From the NCBI RefSeq assembly GCF_026151205.1, contig NC_087080.1:4319096-4383095 (forward strand): a stretch of 64,000 nt of DNA. Direction: 5' to 3'. Of the stretch, positions 9,478 through 20,600 are shown piece by piece. Below the pieces are notes generated by a model. It saw nothing but the letters and a program-made list of their open reading frames with translations, was not told the DNA's origin and made no database searches. Source of the stretch: Bolinopsis microptera (Eukaryota; Ctenophora; Tentaculata; Lobata; Bolinopsidae). How positions within the stretch are numbered: the stretch's first letter is position 1; each line of letters opens with the position of its first letter. The translations under genes and the position numbers were made by a program.

Positions 9478-10407
9478 ATGGCAAGTAACAATGTACCCGA
9501 GAGGGTGTCGATACGAAAAAAACGTGGAGTCAAGACGAGTCCCCCTAAGGATTCATCTTCTGATAATGTCCCAGTGCCAGAGGAAAAATACTGCCAATGT
9601 GATGTTTACATGTCAGAAGAACTATCAGTTGAATGTGAAGCTTGCCAATTATTTTGGCACCTGAGTTGTGTTGGTTTATCTGGCCTTAAAAACGAGATGT
9701 TACTGAATCTAACAAACTGGAAGTGCCCATACTGTTTTGTGGCGCCTCATACCTCAGCTGACACTAAGGAAAATGGGGCTGTCAGGGCTATTATTAAAGA
9801 GGAACTCCAACATTTGACCCCAGCCCTGACTAACTCGATTAAGGAAGCTATTAAAGGAAGCGCAGATAAAACTGTCAACAAAGCTGTGCAACTTTACTCA
9901 GAAATTACAGCAAAATCTCAGAGGACAGTAATAGAAGATCTGAGCAACTCCCAGTCATCAGAAAATGTTATTGCTAAAGTGCAGTCCAAGATGCACACTG
10001 ATGCATTTGAAAGGAACAGAAGGAAACATAACTTATGTGTTCTGAAGGTTCCTGAGAGTAAGGAGAAGAACCCTAAGCAGCGTCAGAAGGATGATGTCTC
10101 TTTCTGCGTAGAAACACTCAAGATGAAGAAAGACGACATTGTTAGCTGCCATCGTGCTGGAAAAGTTGATCCAAACAACCATGACTACTGTCGACCTCTC
10201 ATCATACAGACAGTCGACGAAGAGTCAGTAAATTTTTACTCTGACTTTGGTAAAGGCTGGAAGGAATCGTCCTACTGGATCAATCAAGACCAGTGTAGAT
10301 CAGACCGCGAGATCCATTTTTTAGCCAGAAAGGAGAGGAAGAAGAGACAGTTGGAAGCAGAGAAGAACAGGTTGGAAAAGACGAAAGGAGAATCAGTAAA
10401 GGCTTAA
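9478..10407 (+). CDS. non-LTR retrotransposon ORF1 protein (PHD finger, coiled coil)
   Basis: Nucleic-acid-binding ORF1 of a LINE, 309 aa. Residues 39-86 form a PHD-type zinc finger, Cys4-His-Cys3: C39, C41, C53, C56, H61, C64, C83, C86. A helical region follows (about 100-180), then an RRM-like segment (NLCVLKVPESKEKN ... VSCHRAGKVD) and a basic tail (ARKERKKRQLEAEKNRLEK). PHD-bearing ORF1 proteins are typical of CR1/Crack/Daphne-like Jockey-superfamily elements. The start ATG is only 16 bp after the end of the preceding TIR element. The frame is intact and overlaps the opening of ORF2 in the -1 frame. Confidence 0.85.
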   Translation: MASNNVPERVSIRKKRGVKTSPPKDSSSDNVPVPEEKYCQCDVYMSEELSVECEACQLFWHLSCVGLSGLKNEMLLNLTNWKCPYCFVAPHTSADTKENGAVRAIIKEELQHLTPALTNSIKEAIKGSADKTVNKAVQLYSEITAKSQRTVIEDLSNSQSSENVIAKVQSKMHTDAFERNRRKHNLCVLKVPESKEKNPKQRQKDDVSFCVETLKMKKDDIVSCHRAGKVDPNNHDYCRPLIIQTVDEESVNFYSDFGKGWKESSYWINQDQCRSDREIHFLARKERKKRQLEAEKNRLEKTKGESVKA

Positions 10408-13400
10408 ATATATTTTACACCAATGCTAATGGACTTTTTAATAAAATTGATTCAGAACTTAAATGTATTTTACCAGTATATAAATCTATTGATGTGATTT
10501 GCATAACAGAAACTCATTTTAGTAGTGACATATTAGATGCTGAAATTTTTATTGAAGGTTTTACTATGTTTAGAAAGGATAGAGATTTTAAGATTGACAA
10601 TTCAACCAATATTATAAGTGGGGGTGGTGGTTCTATCATTTATATCAAGAACAGTTGTAATGCTTCTTTAGTAAGCTCTTTTTTAAGTGCACCAGACTCT
10701 TTAGCTGTTAGTATTAACACATCTGGTGGATTGATTACTATTTGTTGTATTTATAGATCAACTTCTTTAAATTTAAAACAGAACAATACATTACTATCTT
10801 GTATCAAGGGTATATGTAGTGAAAAGAACAATTCTGAAGCAATCCTTATAGGAGATTTTAATTTACCTACTGTATCATGGGTAAATGGAAGTGTAAATAA
10901 TAATATCTTTAGTAGAAATCAATTTTTAACTATTCAACAGAAGTATATGGATATTTTTAATGACAGTGGTTTAACATGGTACTTTACCAACGAAACAACC
11001 AGAAGACGGCTTGTGAAAGATACTCTCCAGGAGAGCCTCCTTGATCAGGTCTTGTATACAAATGATGCTCTTGTCAACGGTTGTAAGATTGTTTCACCGC
11101 TTGGTAAGAGTGATCACGTTGGGATACTTGTCGAACTGGTTGTTTCGCCAAATACTGATAAGAGTCCTAAAGAGAAAACTGTAAAACCTATCTGGGGTAA
11201 GATTTCGTCTGATGAATTATTGAAGTTTAGTATGGATAACATTGACTGGGATTATAGTTCTACAAATTATAATGTTCAAGAAATGTGGACTGAACTACAT
11301 GGTAAACTGGAGGCTGTTGCCGCTGCTGTCCCAGCTGCTTCTGTTTATCTCGACAACAGGCCTGTCAAGTTGCCATGGAGTACAACTTCACTTAAGAGAA
11401 TGAGGAAGAATAAGGACAAAGCATGGGCTGAGTTTGATAGAAATCCATCTGTAATCAATTTTAGTTATGCTAATAGCAAGCAACATATTTTTGAAGTGGC
11501 TGAAGTTAAAGCTAAAGTTAACTATGAAAAGAAGATTACATCTAATTTAAAGCAGAATAGTAAGTCTTTTTACTCATATTTACGTAACAAAAGGCAAGTA
11601 AAATCAAGTGTGGTTTCCTTGGATAGAGGAGATGGTACACGCACAGATAGTTCTGCTGAGTCTGCTGAAGTACTTGCAAGTGCCTTCAGCTCAGTGTTTG
11701 TGTGTGAGCCACCTGGCCCTCTTCCTAAAAATGACACTTTGGATTATGATAAAGATGTTATTAGTGATTTGCAAGTTAGCAGTGCTGATATTAAGAAGCA
11801 ACTTTTAAAGCTTAATATTTTTAAGAGTTCAGGTCCGGATGGTGTTCATCCAAAGTTATTAAAATCGTTAGCTTATGATGACAACTTTGTAGAAGCAGTC
11901 ACTAAATTATTTAAAATGTGTTCAGAAACGGGATCTCTTCCTGAGGTGTGGAAGTCAGCATCCGTTGTAGCATTGTTTAAAAAGGGTGTTAAATCAGATC
12001 CCTTAAACTATAGACCAGTTTCCTTAACTTGTATTTTGTGCAAAGTGTACGAAAAGTTGGTGAGGGCACATTTATTGGATTTTTTAGAAGAACGAATATC
12101 AAAGCATCAGCATGGATTTGTTAAGGGCAAATCTTGCTTATCTAATCTTTTAGAGACATTTGATAATATTCTTGATATTTTAGATGAAGGTGATCCTGTT
12201 GATCTACTGTATTTTGATTTTAGTAAGGCCTTTGACACTGTCCCCCACTTTAGACTTTTATCTAAATTGGAGGGGTTTGGGGTCAAAGGAAAAGTTTTAG
12301 ATGTTATTAAAGATTTTCTTACAGACAGAACCATGAGGGTTTGTGTAGAAGGACAATGGTCTGAGGTGAAACACGTGTTATCTGGTGTTCCCCAGGGGTC
12401 AGTATTGGGTCCTTTGCTATTTATTCTTTATATTAATGATTTGCCTGATATAGTCAAGAATAAGATTAAATTATTTGCAGATGACCTCAAGTTGATTGGT
12501 AATGCAGCTAACCACAGCAGTGTTGCTGAAGATATTGTAGAACTGGAAGTCTGGGAGAGTATTTGGCTTTTGAAGTTTAATCCTGCTAAATGTAAAGTTG
12601 TTCATATTAATCTTAATAGCAACCCTAACTTAAATTATTTAGTAAATGGTGTAGAACTTGAAGTATCTGATCAGGAAAAAGATTTGGGGGTTATTACCCA
12701 TAGTTCCCTGCTTTGGAATGAACAGATAAAAGCATGTATTTCCAAGGCAAATCAAATGATTTGCTGGATTGTAAGGAATTTGATAATTAGAGAAAAATGT
12801 GTAATGATAGCCATCTATAAAGCTTTGATAAGACCTCATCTAGAGTATTGTGTCCAATTGTGGAATCCAGTTGTGGCTCATGGAAGTTGGGGGACTGTTT
12901 TGGAGCTGGAGAGCGTCCAGAGGCGGTTTACCCGTCTGATTGATGAGGTGGGTACTCTTCCTTACAGCCGTAGACTGGAAATCCTTAATTTGACAACGCT
13001 GGCAGAGCGGCGAATACGTGGGGACCTTATTGAAGCTTTTAAGGTTATTAATGGCTTGACTGATTATGGTTCAGACTTGTTCAGACCAAGCAGATCAGGT
13101 CTTAATCTGGTTTCATCCAATAGATGTAGTAAGAGTGTGACAAAGGTCAAGAATCTTCAGTGTTCTTTTCTTCCAGAGCGGGTTGTTCCTTATTGGAATA
13201 AACTCCCTTCGGAGGTGAAGAACTGCTTGACAGTTTTGAGTTTTAAAATTGGATTGGAAAGTTTTAAAAAGAATATGATTTCTAAATGTATTGTAAATGA
13301 CTTTCATTTTTGGAATGTTTCGAAAGAAGTTTTAACAAGAATTGAAGGTACCAGTTATATCAGTAATAAGGAAAAACACAATGATTATCTGTGGTTCCAT

Positions 13401-13457
13401 CCTTATGTAGCAAAGAAACGTTTTATAAATCTTTACTCCACTGGGAAGTATGAATAA
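10299..13457 (+). CDS. non-LTR retrotransposon ORF2: endonuclease-reverse transcriptase
   Basis: APE-type endonuclease plus reverse transcriptase that carries out target-primed reverse transcription. The frame opens at 10299, inside ORF1 in the -1 frame. It encodes LNIFYTNANGLFNKIDSEL from about 10405, the normal N-terminus of an APE domain, with no ATG before 10566, so translation by frameshifting or reinitiation is likely. Landmarks: ITETHF, ILIGDFNLP, SDHVGI (endonuclease); SSGPDGVHPKLL, NYRPVSLT, HQHGFVKGKSC, YFDFSKAFDTV, GVPQGSVLGPLLF, LFADDLKLIG (catalytic DD at 12474), LGVITHSSL (RT). No internal stop is seen, so the copy may be active. Family: CR1/Jockey-like. Confidence 0.9.
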   Translation: MRPRDPFFSQKGEEEETVGSREEQVGKDERRISKGLNIFYTNANGLFNKIDSELKCILPVYKSIDVICITETHFSSDILDAEIFIEGFTMFRKDRDFKIDNSTNIISGGGGSIIYIKNSCNASLVSSFLSAPDSLAVSINTSGGLITICCIYRSTSLNLKQNNTLLSCIKGICSEKNNSEAILIGDFNLPTVSWVNGSVNNNIFSRNQFLTIQQKYMDIFNDSGLTWYFTNETTRRRLVKDTLQESLLDQVLYTNDALVNGCKIVSPLGKSDHVGILVELVVSPNTDKSPKEKTVKPIWGKISSDELLKFSMDNIDWDYSSTNYNVQEMWTELHGKLEAVAAAVPAASVYLDNRPVKLPWSTTSLKRMRKNKDKAWAEFDRNPSVINFSYANSKQHIFEVAEVKAKVNYEKKITSNLKQNSKSFYSYLRNKRQVKSSVVSLDRGDGTRTDSSAESAEVLASAFSSVFVCEPPGPLPKNDTLDYDKDVISDLQVSSADIKKQLLKLNIFKSSGPDGVHPKLLKSLAYDDNFVEAVTKLFKMCSETGSLPEVWKSASVVALFKKGVKSDPLNYRPVSLTCILCKVYEKLVRAHLLDFLEERISKHQHGFVKGKSCLSNLLETFDNILDILDEGDPVDLLYFDFSKAFDTVPHFRLLSKLEGFGVKGKVLDVIKDFLTDRTMRVCVEGQWSEVKHVLSGVPQGSVLGPLLFILYINDLPDIVKNKIKLFADDLKLIGNAANHSSVAEDIVELEVWESIWLLKFNPAKCKVVHINLNSNPNLNYLVNGVELEVSDQEKDLGVITHSSLLWNEQIKACISKANQMICWIVRNLIIREKCVMIAIYKALIRPHLEYCVQLWNPVVAHGSWGTVLELESVQRRFTRLIDEVGTLPYSRRLEILNLTTLAERRIRGDLIEAFKVINGLTDYGSDLFRPSRSGLNLVSSNRCSKSVTKVKNLQCSFLPERVVPYWNKLPSEVKNCLTVLSFKIGLESFKKNMISKCIVNDFHFWNVSKEVLTRIEGTSYISNKEKHNDYLWFHPYVAKKRFINLYSTGKYE

Positions 13458-15640
13458 ATTAAATTTTGTAATGTTGTTTTTATTCATGATTAATATTTGA
13501 TAAATTATTACCTTTAAATTTGATGGAGAAATAGTTATTTTTCCATGTAGTGTGATGATACTTTGTAGACATTAGTGATGATGTTATGTCATAATTTTTA
13601 CTTTACTTTTACTTTTACTTTACGAGGCATATGAATTGTAGTGTGATACGCTACCACTCTGTGCCACACAATTAATGCGTCGTGCTACAAGCAAACATAT
13701 TTTAATTAAGTTAAAGTACATTGATTGGGGACTAACTAGTCAGTAGTCTTCAAATTGATTATCACAATTAACTATCAAGAACTAGTGTGAACTATAGAGA
13801 AAAGACAATTTTTTGAGAAAAGACAATTTTATTATTTATCACCAATTCAATACATAATCAATAAATATATATCCGAATAAATTTGATTTAAAATTAAATG
13901 AAACAAGTATGCTAGCAGCTAGCGCGCTTGTATTTAATAAACATTCACGCTGTTAAAAATGGGTCTTACCACACCGCCACTCACATTAGCACAGTTGGTG
14001 AACGGACCCAGGCGCTGTTAAGCTTTTATGAGCCCTGGTTGACTGCTGAGAGTGGCGACGGGTCTGACATTAATTTTATTTTAGTTTTCCCTATATTCCA
14101 ATAAAATTTTAGTTTTGAGTTGAATGATTTTTATGCGATATTTAAGTTGAAGCTGCTTTGTGCTTGCAATACATTATTGCTTGAAAATTGTTTAAATATG
14201 CTCGCTATACGCTTAATTTTTAGATACCGTATGTATATGTACACATCAGCTCATAATACTAAATAACAATAATAAATAAATTAAAAGCATGAAGAGGTCC
14301 AAAACCAGTTCAAGCATTCGACACCAGGATGAATACATTGACATCGGAAGCTGCAAGCTTATTAACGTTTGATTCCACGATGATCCGTTATTATGCAGTC
14401 ACCTTCAGGCGGTGTCGACGGATCATCCGAAAAGGGTTTTTGACAGGCTGTGCCCTTACCATAATTAAACTGAACCATTGCCTGGTACGATGTAAACATG
14501 AGTGGTGGATAAGAGAGCCGCGCAAGCGCTCGCGCAAGCGCATTTGTGTCGCTCTGACAAATAGCGCTTGAGTAATTTAGCTACCAAGACGTAAATCGCG
14601 CGTTACGTAAAGTATCATTTTTCCCTTCGGATAAAGCGAACGGTACACCCGCGTGTAACCTTCTTCAATGGGTTGTGTGCGTGTTTGGTGGAGTGAGTGT
14701 ATAATGTAATGATTGAATGAATCTTTTTCTTTTGTGGTGTATATATGATGTGAGTGACAGGTGTAAAATGTAAAAGATGTAAATATAACGACACAAAAAA
14801 GAAAATACGATCATAAGTGGTGCCACGTATATTAATATTATATTGAGCTCTGTCCAGGTAGTAACTGTGTTATAGTAAATTTAATCTTTTGATATTAGGA
14901 CGAAACTAGAATATTCGAACCATGTGTACATGTCTGTGCAAGGAAGTCCTATGGTTCTAAAGAAGCTATACTGTGACTTTTTTACTGATCGATAAAAAGT
15001 AACCATCAGAGCCATACAGAGAACGTGTTAAAGTTAGTCACATGATAGTTCAGCATAGTTCAGTATGGAGTGATGAATCATAATCTATGCATTTTTAATT
15101 TGGTCTTACAGTTGGACAATAAGCGTTGATCACTATTATATCTAGTATTTGGACAATAATGCTTAAAAATATTTTGAGTATCATTTCACTACCTAACCTA
15201 TTCTGCATAATTCACAGTATAACTTTATTTAATTCTCATTCTCTATTTTAGATTTATTACAAACCAGCTTGATTGTACTCCGCTACTATATTAGGTCCAC
15301 AAGGTGGGACCATGTTTTTGTATTAATTACAATGATGTTTTTAAAAAGATTAGATTTGAAAAATTCCAACAAATATTCATATTTTATACCCTCAGCAAAT
15401 ATGATCTGAAGTTAATATCCTGATTCCTGAGAGCTGATTTGACATGACTGGTGGTGAAAACGTAAGTAAAATAATTATCGAAGTTCGCATTTTTCTATTA
15501 CCTACTCTACTCAATAATGGGACTTGATTTACAACTATAGTTTGCTGATATTATACATAAATTTCATAATTTATACCATTTTCAAACTCGTGTGCTGATA
15601 AATGAATAAATGATATTTAAACTCACTACTTTTTCTTGAG
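13458..15640. other. LINE 3' UTR and intergenic DNA
   Basis: The LINE 3' UTR probably ends at the short TTTTAC-type microsatellite at about 13595-13624. Beyond it no gene is supported. A GCGCAAGCGCTCGCGCAAGC repeat lies near 14520-14541. ATGACTGGTGGTGAAAAC at 15444-15461, followed by GTAAGT, looks like a first exon but does not splice in phase to the next exon. Confidence 0.4.
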
Positions 15641-16766
15641 GCAAAAAAGCACATTTTACAGCCAAAAGCTAGTTTGGGCTCCTTACTGGGAGCAGCCTGC
15701 CCTACATGAATTGCCTCCTTCCCTTTTAAATGGATCTTACTTACTTAAACCTTTTCAGGTTGATCCGGATATTCCACTTAATCGAGCAAGTTCTGAATAC
15801 AGAGCTGCTCTTGAAATTGAACTCTGGAAAGATATCACTCAACAAGAATTCTTTGCAAATCTATCTAGGAAAGAAGAGAGGATTTTTTCTGAATTGAGTG
15901 GCGTCTTTAAAGAAGAACAAGTTCGTATTGAATCAGAAGTCAGAACTTGTAAACGATCTTATGATGACTTACTAAAGCAGTACAAGAATAAGCTATCGTC
16001 TCTAGAAAAAAGGGAGACAAAATACACTAACAACGAAGCTTCTTTTGAGCGAACACATAGTTTATTTTCTAAAGAAAGAACAGCCAAGTTGGATGATATC
16101 AAGCAAAAATCCAATTACAAAAGTGATTTTCTAAGTATTGAGTTAGAGACTGTGAACAGTAAAATTAGAACTGCTGAGCATCTCAATTCAAGGCATGCTC
16201 ACAGGATAGAAGAAACTGAAAAGACAGCGAGTTTGAAAGAAATGGAATTATCCGCTACGTGTCAACCGGATCATTACCAAATACCTGTTAATCTACAGGA
16301 GGAACTATTCACTGCTAAAACCGAATTAGCCAACTCAAAGGATAAATTGTCTAAGACCACCATTGCCAAAGAAAGGTACAAAATGAAGCTTAAGTCTGTA
16401 CTTGAAGAGCTGTCCAAATGCAAACAGGCTACAAATCAGCAACAGTTTCAGATTAATTCACTGCCCCCTCTTACAGTCCAACCAAAATATACGAAAAATG
16501 CTGACCTAGTAAAGACCAAACATGGGAATTCAGACCTTGATGGTATTAAATCAGAACTAGAAAACATTATAACAAGTATGTCTAGCAGTACTCAAAAAAC
16601 TTTATCTATTCCATCAAGCCAAGTCGAGAGTGAAATTGCAAAGCTGATTAGTGAAAGGAACACTCTCCTTAATACGGGAGTCTATATGTCAAATGACTTT
16701 ATTATACAGCAACTTGATAAACAGATCAAGTCATTGCTACCTCTGAAAGAAAAATCAGTATATTGA
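15641..16766 (+). CDS. CEP120: CEP120-like coiled-coil protein, C-terminal exon
   Basis: Centrosomal/centriolar coiled-coil protein; only the last exon is seen (about 374 codons, stop at 16764-16766). A strong acceptor (ACTACTTTTTCTTGAG) precedes base 15641 in phase 2. The segment SSEYRAALEIELWKD..EFFANLSRKEE, a long coiled coil, and the end LISERNTLLNTGVYMSNDFI..LDKQIKSLL resemble the C-terminal third of CEP120, which also ends in an ERDTLLRTGVY-like motif. The N-terminal C2-domain exons were not found upstream, where two transposons occupy 8 kb; they may lie outside the window, or this may be a 3' remnant. AATAAA is at 17015-17020. Identification rests on remembered family pattern. Confidence 0.55.
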
Positions 16767-17689
16767 CAGCATCGAGAGATACTATGTTGCAAATCATTTT
16801 ACAGATCCTATTTCGTTTCCGAATTTCAATTTACACAAAATTCATGTAATATTCGAAATTAAAGTTTATCGTGAGTTTCTAAATTTCTGTTATTTATTTG
16901 TATATATAGTCCTTGATGTTCAGGATGGCCGATGGTACACAACTCCTTAAAACTTCGATTCATGTTCTTAATACTACATTGTGATGGTAACTGAATATAT
17001 TTCCTTAAAATGATAATAAAAGTGTTGACAGCAATCGTGTTGCTTTGATTGAAATATTGAATTGAGCTATATTACATATTATCGTCGTGGTTTTTTCTAA
17101 AGGGCGAATCTAATAGAGGTCTATAACATCCCAAACAGTTTGAAGCTCTATCGTGCTTAGTTTAGATTTTCAAATAATAATAAGGGCGAATGTTATTTTC
17201 GAGATTTCAATAAACGCCCAATGTTATACATAATTATAATGTTTAATAAATTAAACTGAAATCGTTTGTGTTAATAAATTGACACTAGTAATACTAACTT
17301 CTCTCAACTAACCTCTCTCACTAACCTCCCTAGACGAGAACTTAAAGGCCGCAAGTTTGGCAAATTTTTCAGCTTAATTGCAGTGTTTTTGTCCCCAAAT
17401 TTTGTCTCCAAATCGCACTATTTACAAAATATTACCGCACTTATATATTGCCCTCTGTCGCCTCTGCTCGCTTTATGTACAGTAAGATAGTGTAAATATT
17501 TTGAACTAAAAACGTACATTACAGTGATTATTGTCGTTATTGAGGTATTTTATGGAAATTTGACATTTGTGTTCAGCTCTGGTTTAGGCCCTCGTCCATC
17601 TTACCGTTCTTATTGTCACATTTTAACAGCAGCATGTGTAACTTTAACATTCTGCAGTTAAATCTAACAAATATTTACATCAGAAAGAT
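16767..17689. other. CEP120-like 3' region and spacer upstream of kinase gene
   Basis: Contains AATAAA at 17015-17020 and otherwise AT-rich sequence. The kinase promoter presumably lies here. TTTACATCAG, a possible acceptor, ends six bases before the kinase ATG. Nothing else is supported. Confidence 0.4.
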
Positions 17690-20600
17690 ATGGATGATAA
17701 TATAATGAGCTCATTTAAAAGCCCAATAAATCATGAGAATGTAAACAGTTCCACGCCTCGTGTAGTCATCACCTCACCAGGACCAACAGGCTGTTTAATC
17801 AATTCTTCTCAAACCAAATCATCAACTCCCGCTGTCAGTTTCGGTGGCTGTCGGAGGAAGCTGGAGTATGACTATATCTGGTCACAGATTGACAGTCTGT
17901 GTAATACCAGCGCCCACGTGAGTTCCGTTTAACTTCTGATTGATTTTTTGAAGTTATGATATTCTCTGATCTTGTCTACATTTCAAATATTCGATCCTAA
18001 ACAATTCCTTAAATTAGTGTTCCTGCAAATATCCCAGCTTGATCTGACACGATCTATATAAATAACTATTTACTATTATTTTAGTCCTTATCTTCACAAG
18101 ATATCATAATTTGTTCATATTTCAGATCCAGAATTCTTTTTTAGAGGTTTTCGGCAAAAAAACTGACATCTCATATGGAGCTAAGGTACGCTACGACAAA
18201 CATCAAATCATAACTTTGCTTCATTTCCAGTACTCCGATTAAATATATTAGACTTTATAGCCTTCTTTCTAGGTATTTGTAGAATCTAAAACCATGTAAA
18301 TCAGTTACTCTACCGATCATTACTTTTCAGGCTAAAAGTGAGTTTGATAACGACATGGACACACTCATAGAGCGTCTTGAGAAAGTTTGTAAACTGCTGA
18401 AGGAGGACGACGTTGCTCATCGCAGTCTTGCTGTTGTTCTATACGGTATAATAATAATAGTTAATAGTACTATGTTTACAGTACACTACAATGCACTGAA
18501 GGGGTATCCTAAGACGTTTCTTGAACTTTTGGCAGGGTACCCCCTCCTCATTTAACCCGGCATAGTTTAGTGTAAAATCACACATACCTAAACGTTTGAG
18601 GTATAAATTCCACTGTAATATGAGTAAAACCCTTCCCGGCGTTAGTGAAGGACTCTAACGGGACTCTAACGTTAGTACAGCTCTTTCCTCAGAATCGTCA
18701 GTAGCAGCATACAATGAAACCGACACAAGTAAACTCTCTGATGCCAGCTTCAGTGATAGTTTCGAGATCATCAACACGTCACGAGTGAGTAGATAGTAAC
18801 TTGTTAATTTGTTAATTTGTTAATTTGTTAATTTGTTAATTTGTTAATTTGTTAATTTGTTAATTTGTTAATTTGTTAATTTGTTAATTTGTTAATTTGT
18901 TAATTTGTTAATTTGTTAATTTGTTAATTTGTTAATTTGTCAATTCATTGATTTGTTAATTTTTTAGGTTCAAAACAAACAATTAATTTCTTAATTTCTT
19001 AACTTCTTAATTTCTTAATTTCTTAATTTTTTAATATCTTAATTTCTTAATTTCTTAATTTCTTAATTTCTTAATTTCCTTATTTGTTAATTTCTTAAAT
19101 TGTTATCGACGACATGGTTTACTAGACTACTGGGTACAGAGGCTGCATCTATCTGATCACTTTCAGGAAGGATCCAACTTAATCTGTAGTGATTGTAACT
19201 TGCTGTTTAAGGAAGAAATATAATATCAGTAAGGTTATGAAAATATGGCACGTACTTACTGCGGTAATTTATCTTATCAGGGAGCTCATGTTACTCAGAT
19301 TGGAACAAAATGTTCCAGTAGTTTTGACTTATTTTGCATGGGTGACAGTTAAAATATACTAATCAAATCAACCTTCGTTGATCCGACAGCGTATAAGAAT
19401 TGCAGAATTGCAACCTGTCGGTGTCTTTATCTGGTTCAGCTTTTCTAGTTCCCCTGGCTGTAGTTTATTTGACGCTTAGTTTCAATATTCTGGATCTTTC
19501 TATTACAATCTCCAGAGCTATGGGGCCTGAGAAATCTAGCTTATCTAGTTGTTTACGGTTATTTATGTGTTGAGAAGATAACGTAAATAACGGTGATTTT
19601 ATATGCCAAGAATCATCATATCAACATAAATTATACATATTATGTTATAAATCATACATATTATATTATAATATAATAATACCTTCGCTTCTTTGGCCTT
19701 TGGGCTCCGCGTGATAATTCCCGACAGCTTGTTGGAGGGAATTTGCATCCCGAAGAACCGAAGGTATTATTTCTTATAACTGTTCAAGACGGGATTCCGC
19801 TTGGAACATGTGTAATGTGATACGTGCGCTTGATACAATATTGTGTGTAATATATAGTGCACCACTGTTATTTGTTTTGAAACTTCGCGCCAGCCAGTCT
19901 GAGGTGACTCGCTTCTCTGCTGATAATACGCTTGATTGATTGTAAACCGAGACGGTGCCCAGGTGGTTCTAATGACCAATTTAAATCTTAACAAATATAT
20001 TATAAAAATTGTAATAATCCCTCACAAGGGCACTGCACTCTTAATAGGAAAATGCCACACTGTGTAGAACAGCAACTTTACGATGTAATTTAAACCTCAT
20101 CTGACAAATATCGCGAAAACTTTAAGTTTTGTGTGCTCCAACGGCCAGAATGAATGACTCAATCAAACAAAAAATTGTATCACAACGGGACAAGTTCCCA
20201 TCCTCATACAAACACTATCGTCCCTAATAAAATAACAACACATGTATTGTAAAAAATACACTCTAGTGAAAGCCACACTCATCTAACTGATTTGTCTTCG
20301 GTATGAATTGTCCCTCCTTTGATGTAGTGGTGCTTGTTTGGCTCAGCTTCTTTCTTCTTATGCAGGTTTTGAACAAGAAGTCTGTGCTTAACACGATCCT
20401 CCAAAGAGCGGTCTGGACTAATGAAGACTGAGCTGAACTTCTCTGATTGTCGCAGCTTTCGAGCTTGACTGATTATTTGATAGGCTGTACTGGAACTGGA
20501 CAGAGTAACCTTGACTGGCCGAGTAGTTTTCTCCTTCGACTTGCCAACTCTACTGAGCTCCATTGCTGGTTTCAGTCCAATCTCTTCAAAAATTTCTTCG

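Noticed and set aside
14329-14571. 80-codon + strand frame
   Set aside because: Cys/Arg-rich, no family features, overlaps GC-rich repeats.
15444-15461. MTGGEN as first exon of the CEP120-like gene
   Set aside because: The donor is phase 0 but both possible acceptors of the next exon need phase 2.
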